A stretch of 64,000 nt of DNA from Cytobacillus oceanisediminis 2691 (GCF_000294775.2 NZ_CP015506.1:2083501-2147500), one strand, 5' to 3'. Counted from the first letter of the stretch, positions 39,419 through 48,568 are shown. The notes: a model not told the origin generated them from the sequence alone. Numbers and translations: made by a program.

Positions 39419-39588
39419 TAAAAGGTGGCGGTGAGGCGGCGATACTGCACGCCATATTTCAACGTCACCACATTCCTCCAGATGAATTATTCCAAAAGGA
39501 ACAACGACATCGGGCCTTTATTTACGCGTCTATGGAAGTTCAGATTGACGAAGAAGAAAAGGCACGTAAAAAGCAAGAAAGGAGGTAG
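39014..39588 (+). CDS. Tail assembly chaperone, -1 frameshift fusion product
   Basis: If ribosomes slip by -1 on A AAA AAC (39409-39415), translation passes the TAA and continues for 57 codons (LIKGGGEAAILHAIFQRHHI, then PPDELFQKEQRHRAFIYASM and a charged end) to TAG at 39586-39588, giving 191 residues. The extension has no start codon or SD of its own and resembles the T part of gpGT-type fusions and DUF-type chaperone tails. The stop is immediately followed by the tape-measure start region. Confidence 0.8.
39409..39415 (+). promoter_or_regulatory. Slippery site A-AAA-AAC for -1 programmed frameshifting
   Basis: The heptamer fits the X-XXY-YYZ rule and is among the most efficient bacterial -1 sites. 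The zero-frame stop follows at once, and the -1 frame is open for 57 codons. GGTGGCGGTGAGGCGGCG follows and may contribute structure. Confidence 0.8.
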
Positions 39589-39594
39589 TTGCGA

Positions 39595-41328
39595 TTGGCT
39601 TACAATTTAGCAGCCACATTAAGTGTTAACATCACTCAATTTTCGCAAGGCATGCAGAATGCGGCAGGACATTTAAATCAACTATCCCAAAGCGTTAATA
39701 ATGTCGACAGTAATACGTCAGGATTGTCGGGAACATTAAAAACGCTTGGCGGCGCGATAGCGGGATACTTCGCAGTGGATAAAATAAAAAGCTTTACGAC
39801 CGGAATGGTTGAAGCTGCGGCGGAAGCTCAAGCAATGGCTGCGCAGTTTGACCAAGTTTTCGGTGCGGATGCCGGAGAAGCTCGTGGCGTCATTGAGAAT
39901 TTAGGTAAAGATTTCGGAATGGTATCGAATCGAATCAAACCTGCCATGACGCAAATGACGAGTATGTTTAAAGGCCTCGGCTTAGAAACCGGCGAGGCGA
40001 TGGACCAGGCGATGAGTGCCGTAACATTAGTAGCTGACGCGGCGGCTTTCTACGATAAGTCTTTCGAGGATGCAAACGCCTCCCTTAACTCGTTTATTAA
40101 AGGGAACTACGAGGGCGGTGAGTCCATCGGTTTATTCGCTAACGAAACTCAACTTGCGGCGTGGGCGAGTAAGAACTTATCGGTAGATTGGAAAAAGCTA
40201 AACGAAGCCGGTAAGCAGACAGCACGTTTGCAATTCGCTCAATCAATGCAGGAAGCGGCAGGAGCTACAGGTCAGGCGGCGCGTGAGTCCAACTCATATT
40301 CTAACCAACTAGGAAACTTAAAGCAGACCTGGACGGATACGATGGCATTACTTGGTGAGCCGTTATTGGAGCCTGCAATCAACGGATTAAAGTCGCTAGC
40401 TGAACGACTTCGAGAAGTAGATACCGGTAGAATTATTAGCGGATTCCAGACGTTCGGCAGTTATATGAGTGAAACCTTTATGCCAGTCCTTAACGATTTT
40501 AAATCGATTGGCCAGTCTATGTGGACCGGATTTACGAATATTGGCGGCTTAGACGCAATGAAACTCGTACTTGAAGGCATTAAAACCGGATTATCATGGA
40601 TAAAAGACAATTCAGTCGTCATAACAGCTGGAGTTTTAGGTCTTGTAGGTGCACTCGCCACCTTCAAAACTCTTACGACTATCAGCGCAGCAATTGGCGT
40701 CTTTAATACGTTGTTGGCAGCGTTTAGGACCGGTACGTTAATGGCAACGTTAGCGCAGTACGGACTAAATACGGCTATGTTGGCGAATCCTATCGCATGG
40801 GTGGCGGTTGCAATCGGTGCTCTTATTGCGATTGGAGTTCTTCTTTGGAAAAACTGGGACACAGTTAAAGAAAAGGCACAAGCGCTGTGGGAAGTAACGA
40901 AATTTGTATTCGGAAAGATTTACGAATGGGGCTCTCAGAAAATCCAGCCTGTCGTCGACTTCTTCAAGCGCTTAGCTGACAAGTTTAACGATTTCAAGTC
41001 TGCGATTACCAATTTTAAGATGCCTGAATGGGTTTCTTCTATTGGCGGAAAGATTAGCGGTGCGGTTGGTAAAGTTAGAGGATTTTTAGACGGATCTCAC
41101 TCTGGCGGTTTGTCATATGTACCAAAGAATAATTACGTTGCGAATCTCCATAGGGGCGAGGCAGTCTTAACAAAATCAGAAGCTGATCAATGGCGGAACG
41201 GCCGCGGAGGCAACACGGTCCAGTTTGGCGACATTCATATAAACGGCGGAAGCACAACTGCCGAAACAGTTGACGAGTTAATGCGTGAGATTGCTAGACG
41301 AGTAGACGCTACGGGAGGGTTGATGTAA
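39595..41328 (+). CDS. Tail tape measure protein
   Basis: This 577-residue protein has a coiled-coil N-terminus (ITQFSQGMQNAAGHLNQLSQ), a central hydrophobic block with several membrane-like helices (about 340-425, including VVITAGVLGLVGALATF and AIGALIAIGVLLW) and the typical C-terminal YVPKNNYVANLHRGEAVLT motif. It sets tail length; by the usual 0.15 nm per residue a tail of under 100 nm is expected. The TTG at 39595 has AGGAGG nine bases before it; a TTG at 39589 is also in frame. Confidence 0.9.
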   Translation: MAYNLAATLSVNITQFSQGMQNAAGHLNQLSQSVNNVDSNTSGLSGTLKTLGGAIAGYFAVDKIKSFTTGMVEAAAEAQAMAAQFDQVFGADAGEARGVIENLGKDFGMVSNRIKPAMTQMTSMFKGLGLETGEAMDQAMSAVTLVADAAAFYDKSFEDANASLNSFIKGNYEGGESIGLFANETQLAAWASKNLSVDWKKLNEAGKQTARLQFAQSMQEAAGATGQAARESNSYSNQLGNLKQTWTDTMALLGEPLLEPAINGLKSLAERLREVDTGRIISGFQTFGSYMSETFMPVLNDFKSIGQSMWTGFTNIGGLDAMKLVLEGIKTGLSWIKDNSVVITAGVLGLVGALATFKTLTTISAAIGVFNTLLAAFRTGTLMATLAQYGLNTAMLANPIAWVAVAIGALIAIGVLLWKNWDTVKEKAQALWEVTKFVFGKIYEWGSQKIQPVVDFFKRLADKFNDFKSAITNFKMPEWVSSIGGKISGAVGKVRGFLDGSHSGGLSYVPKNNYVANLHRGEAVLTKSEADQWRNGRGGNTVQFGDIHINGGSTTAETVDELMREIARRVDATGGLM

Positions 41329-41330
41329 CG

Positions 41331-41987
41331 ATGGGCGCAATCCAATTTTGGCTAAGTCAAGGAAATACGCGGTTCCAATTACCGGTTAATCCGGAGTCGT
41401 TGCGTATAAACTCCCCGTTCGGATACGAAGATGTCAGCGTCACAGGCCTCGGTGAATATTCGGTGCCTCATGAGCGAGGTCTTAAGGAATTCTCGCTAGG
41501 CTCCTTCTTTCCTGCGGAATACAATCCCGTATACTGCGAAACTACTCAACTACTTCGGCCGTCTGATTACGTCAATCACCTGGAGAAATGGCGTGATTCC
41601 CGGAAGCCTTTCCGATTAACCGTTACTGGCACGAACATTAACATATTGGTGACGTTGCGTGCGTTTTCTTATGACGTTGAGAGGGCTGGACATATTGGAG
41701 ATGTATTTTTCGAAATGTCGCTTAAGGAACATCGAGAAATAAAAGTCCGAACTACTAAGCTAGTTAAAAATAAAGCCCCGGTGAAGAGATCTCCAAGTCG
41801 ACCTGCAGCTTCAAAGCCACCAGCACCGAAAACTTATACCGTAAGAAGCGGAGATTCACTATGGAAGATTTCTGCGAAGTATTACGGGAGTGGTGTGAAA
41901 TGGCGTACGATTTATAACGCAAACAAAAAGGTCATCGGTAAGAATCCGCATCTAATTTATCAAGGGCAAAAGTTGGTGATTCCGTAA
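41331..41987 (+). CDS. xkdP: LysM-containing tail/baseplate protein (XkdP-like)
   Basis: This 218-residue protein has an N-terminal baseplate region (LPVNPESLRINSPFGYEDVS) and a C-terminal LysM (YTVRSGDSLWKISAKYYGSG, ending LIYQGQKLVIP) joined by a Pro/Ser/Lys linker. It is equivalent to XkdP and gp53-like proteins; LysM binds peptidoglycan or inner baseplate. It starts two bases after the tape measure and overlaps the next start by one base. Confidence 0.88.
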   Translation: MGAIQFWLSQGNTRFQLPVNPESLRINSPFGYEDVSVTGLGEYSVPHERGLKEFSLGSFFPAEYNPVYCETTQLLRPSDYVNHLEKWRDSRKPFRLTVTGTNINILVTLRAFSYDVERAGHIGDVFFEMSLKEHREIKVRTTKLVKNKAPVKRSPSRPAASKPPAPKTYTVRSGDSLWKISAKYYGSGVKWRTIYNANKKVIGKNPHLIYQGQKLVIP

Positions 41988-42985
41988 TGGCAATCAGCGT
42001 TCAGTATATTGCTAATGGAAAGACGACTCATTTGGAAGAAATCGTAACATCTGTCATTTGGTCCGGTTCGGTTATGGACGGCATTAGAAAGCTTGAAGTT
42101 TCGCTTGCCAATACGGTGGATGGCCGTAAGCGAGCCGTTTCAATACGCGAAGGTGGAGAAATCCGGTTCTATAAGGATAATAAAGAATTGTTCCGAGGAA
42201 TCGTCTTCCTTTACGACATTAGAGCAAACGGAGAGCAATCAATAACTGCTTACGATGAATTCGTCTACCTGACGAAGAACCAGGAATCACGCAAATTTAC
42301 CGGCATGACAGCTTCACAAATAATGAAGAGGCTCTGTAGTGACTTCGACATCCCTGTCGGCACTATCGCTAATACGGGCTACGTCATTCCGAAGTTAATA
42401 ATGGAAGATAGATCGCTGAAAGAGATTATTGTAACCGCATTGACCCTAACGAAGAAACAAACGGGCAAGCGGTTTTTTGTTTACTCACAAAACGGTCGAA
42501 TGTACCTCTCAGAGCGGAAAACAATGGCTCGTAAGTGGATCATTGAGAATGGTGTAAACCTTATAGACGCCTCGTATTCTGTCTCTATGGAGGATTTGCG
42601 TACTCAGGTAAAAGTTATTGGCGGCGACGAGAAGAATCCAATCATCTCAACGTTGAAAAATAACACGCTTACGAAACTATACGGCACGATGCAACATATC
42701 GAAGAATCCTCAGAGGCAAAGACGAAATCACAGGTCGAGCAGTTAGCGAAACAGTTGCTAAAGGACCTCGGAAACCTTTCGGACGAAGCGTCGATCGAGG
42801 CTATCGGAATTGATGACGTTGTTGCCGGTTCAGCGGTTTATGTAATCGAAGCTATGACCGGTCTAAAAGGCGGTTATTACGTTTCTACTGACAGCCACAG
42901 GTTCGAAGGTGGAAATCACACCATGTCATTAACGCTAACGGCCACGGATGAACTTCCAGAATTAGAATATCAACCACCTGCGTAA
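41987..42985 (+). CDS. xkdQ: Baseplate hub protein (XkdQ/YqbQ-like)
   Basis: This 332-residue hub protein (VIWSGSVMDGIRKLEVSLAN, then FVYLTKNQESRKFTGMTASQ and a C-terminal beta part GGYYVSTDSHRFEGGNHTMS) corresponds to XkdQ, which forms the cell-puncturing hub with the spike. It overlaps XkdP by one base (TAATG). Order and length fit the PBSX baseplate block. Confidence 0.85.
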   Translation: MAISVQYIANGKTTHLEEIVTSVIWSGSVMDGIRKLEVSLANTVDGRKRAVSIREGGEIRFYKDNKELFRGIVFLYDIRANGEQSITAYDEFVYLTKNQESRKFTGMTASQIMKRLCSDFDIPVGTIANTGYVIPKLIMEDRSLKEIIVTALTLTKKQTGKRFFVYSQNGRMYLSERKTMARKWIIENGVNLIDASYSVSMEDLRTQVKVIGGDEKNPIISTLKNNTLTKLYGTMQHIEESSEAKTKSQVEQLAKQLLKDLGNLSDEASIEAIGIDDVVAGSAVYVIEAMTGLKGGYYVSTDSHRFEGGNHTMSLTLTATDELPELEYQPPA

Positions 42986-42998
42986 AGGAGCGATTTAA

Positions 42999-43322
42999 AT
43001 GTTCGAAAGGACAGACGGTGACGGTGCGGGACAGCTTGCGTTTGTTATACGTAAGTACGGTTACAACAAAGACATCGATTTGCAATTTGCGACCGTTACT
43101 GCGCCATTACCAGGTATAAAAATTAAGTTAGATAAAAGCGGTCTTGAGCTCGATAGTTCTGACGTTATAGTGTCGCATACCTTAACGGAACACACTCGTA
43201 AGTTAGTTATCGACGGCGTTGAAAAGACAGTTACAGTTCGGACAGCACTTAAGGCGAACGACCGAGTTGCTGTCCTCTCAATGGACCAAGTTTATTTCAT
43301 ATCAGACAAGGTGGTGGAGTAA
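42999..43322 (+). CDS. xkdR: Baseplate protein (XkdR-like, DUF2577)
   Basis: This 107-residue beta-rich protein (FVIRKYGYNKDIDLQFATVT, then ALKANDRVAVLSMDQVYFIS) corresponds to XkdR/DUF2577, a likely spike or OB-fold component at the baseplate centre. AAAGGAG precedes the ATG. Its stop abuts the next start. Confidence 0.83.
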   Translation: MFERTDGDGAGQLAFVIRKYGYNKDIDLQFATVTAPLPGIKIKLDKSGLELDSSDVIVSHTLTEHTRKLVIDGVEKTVTVRTALKANDRVAVLSMDQVYFISDKVVE

Positions 43323-43739
43323 TTGGCATTAAGTCCACTGCAACAAAATGAAGAGCTAGAATTACCTATTGATGAATCATTAATACCAGCAGCACCTTCC
43401 AAAACATACGCGCTTGGTACCGAAACAATCGGCGGATTTATCGACGACGAAGCGGCACTGCGTCAGTTTATTGCGAAGGCGGTCCGGACGGCTCGTTATC
43501 GATTTTTAATATATACAGACGATTACGGGTGCGAGCTTGACTCTTTAATCGGAGACGACCTTTCGCCTGAGTTGCTGCAGTCGGAAATTCCGCGCATCCT
43601 TCGCGAGGCTCTAATATATGATGACCGCATCCAGGACGTGGTTAATTTCGAAATCACTCGCGAGAGCGACAAGCTTTACGTAAATTTTAGCGTGATTACA
43701 ACGGACGGAACGAACATAACCGAGGAGGTGACGTTTTAA
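43323..43739 (+). CDS. xkdS: Baseplate wedge protein (XkdS-like, DUF2634)
   Basis: This 138-residue protein has the gp25-like pattern TYALGTETIGGFIDDEAALR and YRFLIYTDDYGCELDSLIGD found in DUF2634/XkdS. It is the baseplate wedge and sheath initiator. The start is TTG directly after the previous stop, with GGTGGAG upstream. It overlaps the baseplate J gene by one base. Confidence 0.87.
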   Translation: MALSPLQQNEELELPIDESLIPAAPSKTYALGTETIGGFIDDEAALRQFIAKAVRTARYRFLIYTDDYGCELDSLIGDDLSPELLQSEIPRILREALIYDDRIQDVVNFEITRESDKLYVNFSVITTDGTNITEEVTF

Positions 43740-44800
43740 TGGCGCAATATGAAAATGAAACAAATGACGTAATTTTGCAGCGGATGCTAGAGCGGATTGC
43801 CGACGATGTTGACACACGGGAAGGCTCAGTCGTTTGGGATATGTTATCGCCTGCATCGCTAGAACTGGCGCAAGCTTATCTCGAATTAGACAATGCGCTT
43901 ACCTTCGGATTTGCAACGGAAGAGACACCGTCTAATTTCCTCGATCTGCGAACGGCCGAACTCGGCGTAACACGTAAGCCGGCTGTCAAAGCGGTCGGTC
44001 AAGTCACATTCACCGGCACGGACGGCATTATTGTTGCTGCAGGTACGCGCGTCAGTACAGACGAAGCTGAGCCGGTGTATTTCGTTACTACTGCGGATGG
44101 CACAATTAACGGCGGAACAGTGACGGTTGCAGCTGAAGCAGAGGTCGCAGGCTCAGCCGGAAACGTAGCCCAAGGTCGAATCGCCATTGCGCTGGGAGAT
44201 GTGTCTGGCGTAACGGCAGTAAGTAATGCGGAATCATTTGACGGGGGTACAGACTCGGAGTCGGATGAATCTTTACTTGCGCGTTATTACGATAAAGTAC
44301 GTAAGCCCGCAACGTCAGGTAACGCACATCACTACGAGCAATGGGCGAAAGAAGTTGCCGGAGTGGGCGATGCGAAAGTTTATCCGTTAGCAAACGGGCC
44401 AGGAACGGTCAAGGTCGTATTGCTTGACGTAGAAAAGACGGCGCCACCGACCAACATCGTAACTGACGCGGCAACTTATATCGAGAGTGTACGGCCAATC
44501 GGAGCAACAGTAGAAGTAGTAGGCGCAACTGAAACTGTGGTAAACGTGTCAGCAACCTTGACGCTTTCTGAGGGGGCGACCGTTGAAGAAGCGCGGAATG
44601 AGTTTGAATCGATATTGCAAGATTACCTAAAGACGCTTGCCTTCATTGACCCGATCGTACGTTACTCGAAGATTGCGAGTTTGTTGCTCGACGTAACAGT
44701 TGTGCTCGACTACGCAAATCTAACGGTCAATGCCGGTACAGCTAACGTAACTATTGCAGACGGCGCGGTGGCTGTTGTCGGGACGGTGAGTTTCGCATGA
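43739..44800 (+). CDS. xkdT: Baseplate J protein (XkdT-like)
   Basis: This 353-residue protein is of the baseplate J/gp47 family: MLERIADDVDTREGSVVWDM at the start, FDGGTDSESDESLLARYYDK in the middle and a beta-rich C-terminus. It forms the wedge ring that links the hub to the fibres. It overlaps XkdS by one and XkdU by four bases. Confidence 0.9.
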   Translation: MAQYENETNDVILQRMLERIADDVDTREGSVVWDMLSPASLELAQAYLELDNALTFGFATEETPSNFLDLRTAELGVTRKPAVKAVGQVTFTGTDGIIVAAGTRVSTDEAEPVYFVTTADGTINGGTVTVAAEAEVAGSAGNVAQGRIAIALGDVSGVTAVSNAESFDGGTDSESDESLLARYYDKVRKPATSGNAHHYEQWAKEVAGVGDAKVYPLANGPGTVKVVLLDVEKTAPPTNIVTDAATYIESVRPIGATVEVVGATETVVNVSATLTLSEGATVEEARNEFESILQDYLKTLAFIDPIVRYSKIASLLLDVTVVLDYANLTVNAGTANVTIADGAVAVVGTVSFA

Positions 44801-45384
44801 AGTTTCTCGGAACAGAATTAACGCGGAACATCGAACGCGATATGTTCGATTACATGCCGAAAGAATATGAGGATTACCGGGAGTCACGCGCCATTATACA
44901 ATCGGAAGCTGCGGAATTTGAGTCGCTTAACGCGCAGATTACAGATGTTCTAGCGCAATTCTTTATCGACACGGCGACCTGGGGGCTTGCGAATTGGGAG
45001 CAGCTGGTTGACGTACCTACCGATCCGACCAAACCGTTAAATCAGCGAAGAAGCGTAATAAAGTCGAAACTGCGCGGTATCGGAACGGTATCAGTTTCGC
45101 TCATCAAGAACGTGGCGGAATCATATGCAAACGGAGAAGTTGATGTCGTGGAAGAGTCGGCGAACTTTACCATCCGTATTAAATTTGTCAGTACGCTTGG
45201 CGTTCCGGAGAATCTTGCGGATATCCAAAAGGCTATTACCGATATTATTCCGGCGCACCTTGCGATTAATTTTGAATTTACGTACGTGCTTTATAGCCAA
45301 CTGGAAGCCAAATACGCGGACTATAATGCGGTAGTGGCGAGCGGTTTGACTTACGAGCAAATACTAACTGACGGAGGTGCTTAA
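44797..45384 (+). CDS. xkdU: Baseplate protein (XkdU-like, DUF2313)
   Basis: This 195-residue protein (DMFDYMPKEYEDYRESRAII, then PTDPTKPLNQRRSVIKSKLR) is of the XkdU/YmfQ/DUF2313 type, which completes the wedge and connects to the tail fibre. ATGA overlap with baseplate J. Its stop overlaps the fibre gene start by one base. Confidence 0.87.
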   Translation: MKFLGTELTRNIERDMFDYMPKEYEDYRESRAIIQSEAAEFESLNAQITDVLAQFFIDTATWGLANWEQLVDVPTDPTKPLNQRRSVIKSKLRGIGTVSVSLIKNVAESYANGEVDVVEESANFTIRIKFVSTLGVPENLADIQKAITDIIPAHLAINFEFTYVLYSQLEAKYADYNAVVASGLTYEQILTDGGA

Positions 45385-46118
45385 TGAGTACACCAAATTT
45401 AAATCTACCAAAGATAAGCGGAAATATGAGTGCAGACGTTGTGCGTGATATGAATGCGTTGGCCGATGCTGTTGATTCAAACGCGGCTAATGCGGCTGAC
45501 GTTGAATCACAATTGGCGGAGAAGGTGCCATATGTAGGGATGGATAAAGCCTTAGATATGAACGGAAATGAATTGCTGAATATTTACCGGGCGAATTTCC
45601 TTTCTGGCACAATGAAGCTGTTCGGAAATTCTTCTACGGATAAACTCCAGATTTCTATATACGATGCCATAGGCAATTATCTGGATTATGTCATGACTAT
45701 GAGTAAGACAGGAATCATGACCTTGCCGAGGAATCCTATTGTAAGGACCATCCGTAGTAGCACTTTATCTGTATCGAGTGGCGTTGACACCCGTATAACC
45801 TTTGACAACCCTACCGAAGACAGACAAGGAGAAATGACTAATCAGAGATTTACACCGAAGGAGAACGGAATTTATTTACTGAGGTTGACCCTAAATTGGT
45901 CAGGCAGTGTAAACGGTCATATTTATGTCAAGCCGATCAGCGTTAATACGGGAAGTGTCATCAATCTCATATATGCAGGACACACAGACCGAGTATGTAC
46001 GGGCATTGCTACTTTAAACCTTCCAGCTAACACGCCAATCGAATTCTATGTTCATCACTCAGGTAGTCAAGCCTATACTCTGAACACCTGTTATATGGAT
46101 ATTGTCAAAGTGGCTTAA
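45384..46118 (+). CDS. Short tail fibre/receptor-binding protein with C1q-like end
   Basis: This 244-residue protein has an N-terminal helical part that fits the baseplate (SADVVRDMNALADAVDSNAA), a short shaft, and a C-terminal jelly-roll-like domain (TRITFDNPTEDRQGEMTNQR, then GIYLLRLTLNWSGSVNGHIY, ending LNTCYMDIVKVA) resembling C1q/TNF-type heads of phage fibres. It likely binds the host surface. It is short for a fibre and its 3' half looks less GC-rich than the baseplate genes, as for exchanged host-range modules. Confidence 0.75.
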   Translation: MSTPNLNLPKISGNMSADVVRDMNALADAVDSNAANAADVESQLAEKVPYVGMDKALDMNGNELLNIYRANFLSGTMKLFGNSSTDKLQISIYDAIGNYLDYVMTMSKTGIMTLPRNPIVRTIRSSTLSVSSGVDTRITFDNPTEDRQGEMTNQRFTPKENGIYLLRLTLNWSGSVNGHIYVKPISVNTGSVINLIYAGHTDRVCTGIATLNLPANTPIEFYVHHSGSQAYTLNTCYMDIVKVA

Positions 46119-46132
46119 AAGGAGGATTTTAC

Positions 46133-46366
46133 ATGTTAAATTCTGTTTTAAAGAGATATCCCTCTCTTACACCTAACGATGTGGTTTTAAGGGATGACGG
46201 AGAAGGAGTTTATGTTCATTATTGGAATTCACAAGAACCCCAACCGACTATATCCGAATTATTAGCCTGGCAAAAGGAAGATGAAGAACTACCTAAACAA
46301 CCAACGGACCAGGACCGTATTGTCGCTTTAGAAGAAGCTTTACTACTACTAATGTTGGAGGGTTAA
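46133..46366 (+). CDS. XkdW-like tail protein
   Basis: This 77-residue acidic protein (MLNSVLKRYPSLTPNDVVLR, then YVHYWNSQEPQPTISELLAW) has the pattern of XkdW/DUF2977-like proteins encoded after tail fibres. AAAGGAGG precedes the ATG. It probably acts as a fibre chaperone or attachment factor. Confidence 0.7.
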   Translation: MLNSVLKRYPSLTPNDVVLRDDGEGVYVHYWNSQEPQPTISELLAWQKEDEELPKQPTDQDRIVALEEALLLLMLEG

Positions 46367-46369
46367 CTA

Positions 46370-46510
46370 ATGTATTCATTTTTGTTAAATATGTGGATTA
46401 TGAATAAAGTTGATGAAACTTACTTGCAGGGGCAGATTCAAAAATCACGGATTACACAACAAGAGTATGAAATGATTGTCGCTACACCTCAATTAACTGA
46501 AGAACAGTAA
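46370..46510 (+). CDS. xkdX: XkdX family small protein
   Basis: This 46-residue protein (MYSFLLNMWIMNKVDETYLQ, ending IVATPQLTEEQ) matches XkdX, a short conserved protein of PBSX-like phages with pattern W...G.I....Y. GGAGGG lies within the end of the previous gene. It ends the tail module. Confidence 0.8.
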   Translation: MYSFLLNMWIMNKVDETYLQGQIQKSRITQQEYEMIVATPQLTEEQ

Positions 46511-46577
46511 GAAGATGATATAGCGGCCATATATTTGGTCGCCTTTTCTTTATACTAGCGGAAGGGAGGACGTAAAA

Positions 46578-46853
46578 ATGGAACCGGAAGTACTCAAGTA
46601 TTTTATTACGCAAGGCCCATTCGCGCTTCTGTTCATTTGGCTTTTATTGCGGTCGGAAAAGAGGAACGAACAGCGTGAGACTGACTATCGTAACGAAATT
46701 AGCGAAATGCGTAACGAAATGAAAACCGAACGTGATGAATGGCGAGACGAGCGTTCACTTTGGACAGAGACGCTAAGCAAGTTCAGCGAAAAGTACGATG
46801 TTGTTATAGATGAGTTGCGGGACATTAAGCGGAAATTAGGGGGTGGACATTAA
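46578..46853 (+). CDS. BhlA/UviB-type holin-like protein
   Basis: This 91-residue protein has one N-terminal membrane helix (GPFALLFIWLLLRSEK, about 13-28) and a long charged coiled coil, as in BhlA of B. licheniformis/pumilus phages, which acts as a holin or bacteriocin-like lysis protein. GGGAGGACG precedes the ATG. It overlaps the amidase start by one base. Confidence 0.85.
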   Translation: MEPEVLKYFITQGPFALLFIWLLLRSEKRNEQRETDYRNEISEMRNEMKTERDEWRDERSLWTETLSKFSEKYDVVIDELRDIKRKLGGGH

Positions 46854-47620
46854 TGTCATTTCATTTTCAGAAACTGCCGAAGTTTAAAAACTTACGCGGA
46901 AAGACGAAGCATAACGGCTGGTATAAAGTTTATAGCCCGTCTGTTAAAACGGACATAGCGATTCACCACTCGTTAACTAAAACGGGAAACTCTGCGGCAT
47001 TTGCTAATTATCATGTAGGAACGTTAGGGTGGCCGGAAGTTGCATATCACTTCGTTATCTTGAAAGACGGTACGATCGAATGGAATCACGACTTGGGCGT
47101 CCTGAGCTATCACGTAGGAGATTCAAATAAATTTTCGGTAGGCATTTGCTTAGTCGGAGATTTTCGCACGGAGGAACCTACGGATGAACAAAAATTATCG
47201 CTGTATCTACTTCATGAAGCGCTAAAGAAGGATTTACCGAATTACAAATGTACACGCGGTCATAATGAATTCCCTGGATACGCGTGGAAACAATGTCCGG
47301 TGTTTAATTATAAAGCGGTTATTGCGAAGAAACCAGTTGCACAAGCGTCGAAACCGGCGCCAAAACCGAAGGAGGACGATGACATGCTCGAAAAAGCTAT
47401 CGTTATTAATGCGTTTCCGGACTTTGCTATTGCGGAGGTATTAGCGGCCAGAATCAAAGCGCCAATTTATACACGCAGCGCATTACCAGCCGGAAAAGTT
47501 GCGAAAGAACTCTACGTTGTAGGAGGTACAAAGGACGGCCTACAAGCGGACAAAATCGTCGCGTTAACCGGTAAAGACCGTTTTGAAGTTGCCGAAAATG
47601 TGGCGAAGTTTTTAAAATAA
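46853..47620 (+). CDS. N-acetylmuramoyl-L-alanine amidase (endolysin)
   Basis: This 255-residue protein has an Amidase_2 catalytic domain (about 30-150): the zinc His in DIAIHHSLT, VAYHFVILKDGTIEW and TRGHNEFPGYAWKQCPV, where H and C complete the zinc site. A Pro/Lys linker leads to a C-terminal domain (ALTGKDRFEVAENVAKFL) like a cell-wall-binding repeat 2. There is no signal peptide, so export depends on the holin. It is flanked by two small membrane-protein genes. Confidence 0.92.
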   Translation: MSFHFQKLPKFKNLRGKTKHNGWYKVYSPSVKTDIAIHHSLTKTGNSAAFANYHVGTLGWPEVAYHFVILKDGTIEWNHDLGVLSYHVGDSNKFSVGICLVGDFRTEEPTDEQKLSLYLLHEALKKDLPNYKCTRGHNEFPGYAWKQCPVFNYKAVIAKKPVAQASKPAPKPKEDDDMLEKAIVINAFPDFAIAEVLAARIKAPIYTRSALPAGKVAKELYVVGGTKDGLQADKIVALTGKDRFEVAENVAKFLK

Positions 47621-47639
47621 CGGAAAGGGTGAGCGAATA

Positions 47640-47819
47640 ATGTTTGACAGAATTAAGTTTGAATACGTGTTTGCTTTCGTTATCGTGACGGTGATTTCCG
47701 TAGCGTTGTTTGTATTTCGCGAAAATAACGACGTTGTAAACCAGCTAATCGTTGCGCTGATTGGCGCGCTTTCTTCAATAACTGCGTTCTTTTTCGCTAA
47801 GCATAATCCGAACAAGTAA
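47640..47819 (+). CDS. Second small holin-like membrane protein (59 aa)
   Basis: MFDRIKFEYVFAFVIVTVIS begins a protein with two predicted membrane helices (about 9-25 and 36-52) and a short basic tail (FFAKHNPNK). GGAAAGGG precedes the ATG. Located just after the endolysin, it is probably a second holin or antiholin. It is not recognised by family. Confidence 0.65.
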   Translation: MFDRIKFEYVFAFVIVTVISVALFVFRENNDVVNQLIVALIGALSSITAFFFAKHNPNK

Positions 47820-47880
47820 CGAAATTATTTGCGATGGTCATGCGAAATTTAGAATCTTTCGTAGGGCTATTGCGTACATA

Positions 47881-47911
47881 TTGAAACCTTTTTTAAAAAT
47901 TCCCGTATAAT
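47881..47911 (+). promoter_or_regulatory. Promoter for the cargo gene at 47942
   Basis: TTGAAA at 47881-47886 and TATAAT at 47906-47911 (spacer 19); a second TATAAT lies at 47919-47924. A separate promoter after the lysis block fits expression in the lysogen. Confidence 0.45.
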
Positions 47912-47941
47912 TGGATTATATATAATAGGTAGGTGAAATTT

Positions 47942-48568
47942 ATGTTTGATTTCATTAAGAGCGTAGCTGAAAAGCTTTTAGATTATGATACTAATATAAC
48001 AGACTACGAAAAGATGGAAAATAAATATAAAATTAATCGAAAGAAATTAATTCTAATAGCCTTTTCGCTTTTAGTATTAATAAGTTTTAACTCGGCAATT
48101 TCATTCTTCCTCACACATGATTTTGCAGGTTTTCATGGACATTTCACAGTTGGAACTTTATTAGTATTACTTGTCGCTGTATTTATTTTCCGTCAGAATC
48201 ATATCCAAAAAGTAGCGATGTTTATTGGGTATATTATCCTTCCGGTGTTTATCTCAATTTCACTGATAAAGGTATACTATGAAGGTTTTAATATCATTAA
48301 CTTATGTGTTTCTATCTTTTTGATCTCTTTTATGTTATTGATGTATAGCTCTGCATATATGTTTGTTAGAGATAAATTTACAATGGGGGAACCGGTTGAA
48401 TTAACTTTTATAATTGCGGATAAAGACCCTTTAAAAGCTAAACTAATTTCTATCACTAAAAGCGGTGATTACATAATCAAGATAGACGGAGAAGAGGATC
48501 AAGAGATTTTACTAATTAAAGATCATATTTTGCAGATTATTTACAAAAAAGCAAGTGAACAATCCTAG
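47942..48568 (+). CDS. Multispanning membrane protein, prophage cargo
   Basis: This 208-residue protein has about four membrane helices over residues 38-142 (LILIAFSLLVLISFN, LLVLLVAVFIF, VAMFIGYIILPVFISI, VSIFLISFMLLMYSSA) between an acidic N-terminus and a C-terminal cytoplasmic domain ending KKASEQS. It is AT-rich compared with the lysis genes and has its own promoter. No family is recognised. A superinfection-exclusion role is possible given the location, but unproven. Confidence 0.6.
   Translation: MFDFIKSVAEKLLDYDTNITDYEKMENKYKINRKKLILIAFSLLVLISFNSAISFFLTHDFAGFHGHFTVGTLLVLLVAVFIFRQNHIQKVAMFIGYIILPVFISISLIKVYYEGFNIINLCVSIFLISFMLLMYSSAYMFVRDKFTMGEPVELTFIIADKDPLKAKLISITKSGDYIIKIDGEEDQEILLIKDHILQIIYKKASEQS

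Noticed and set aside
39425-39610. A separate 61-aa gene between the tail chaperone and tape measure
   Set aside because: It is in a frame without SD and its sequence is not protein-like; the -1 extension of the chaperone gene covers the region and explains it.
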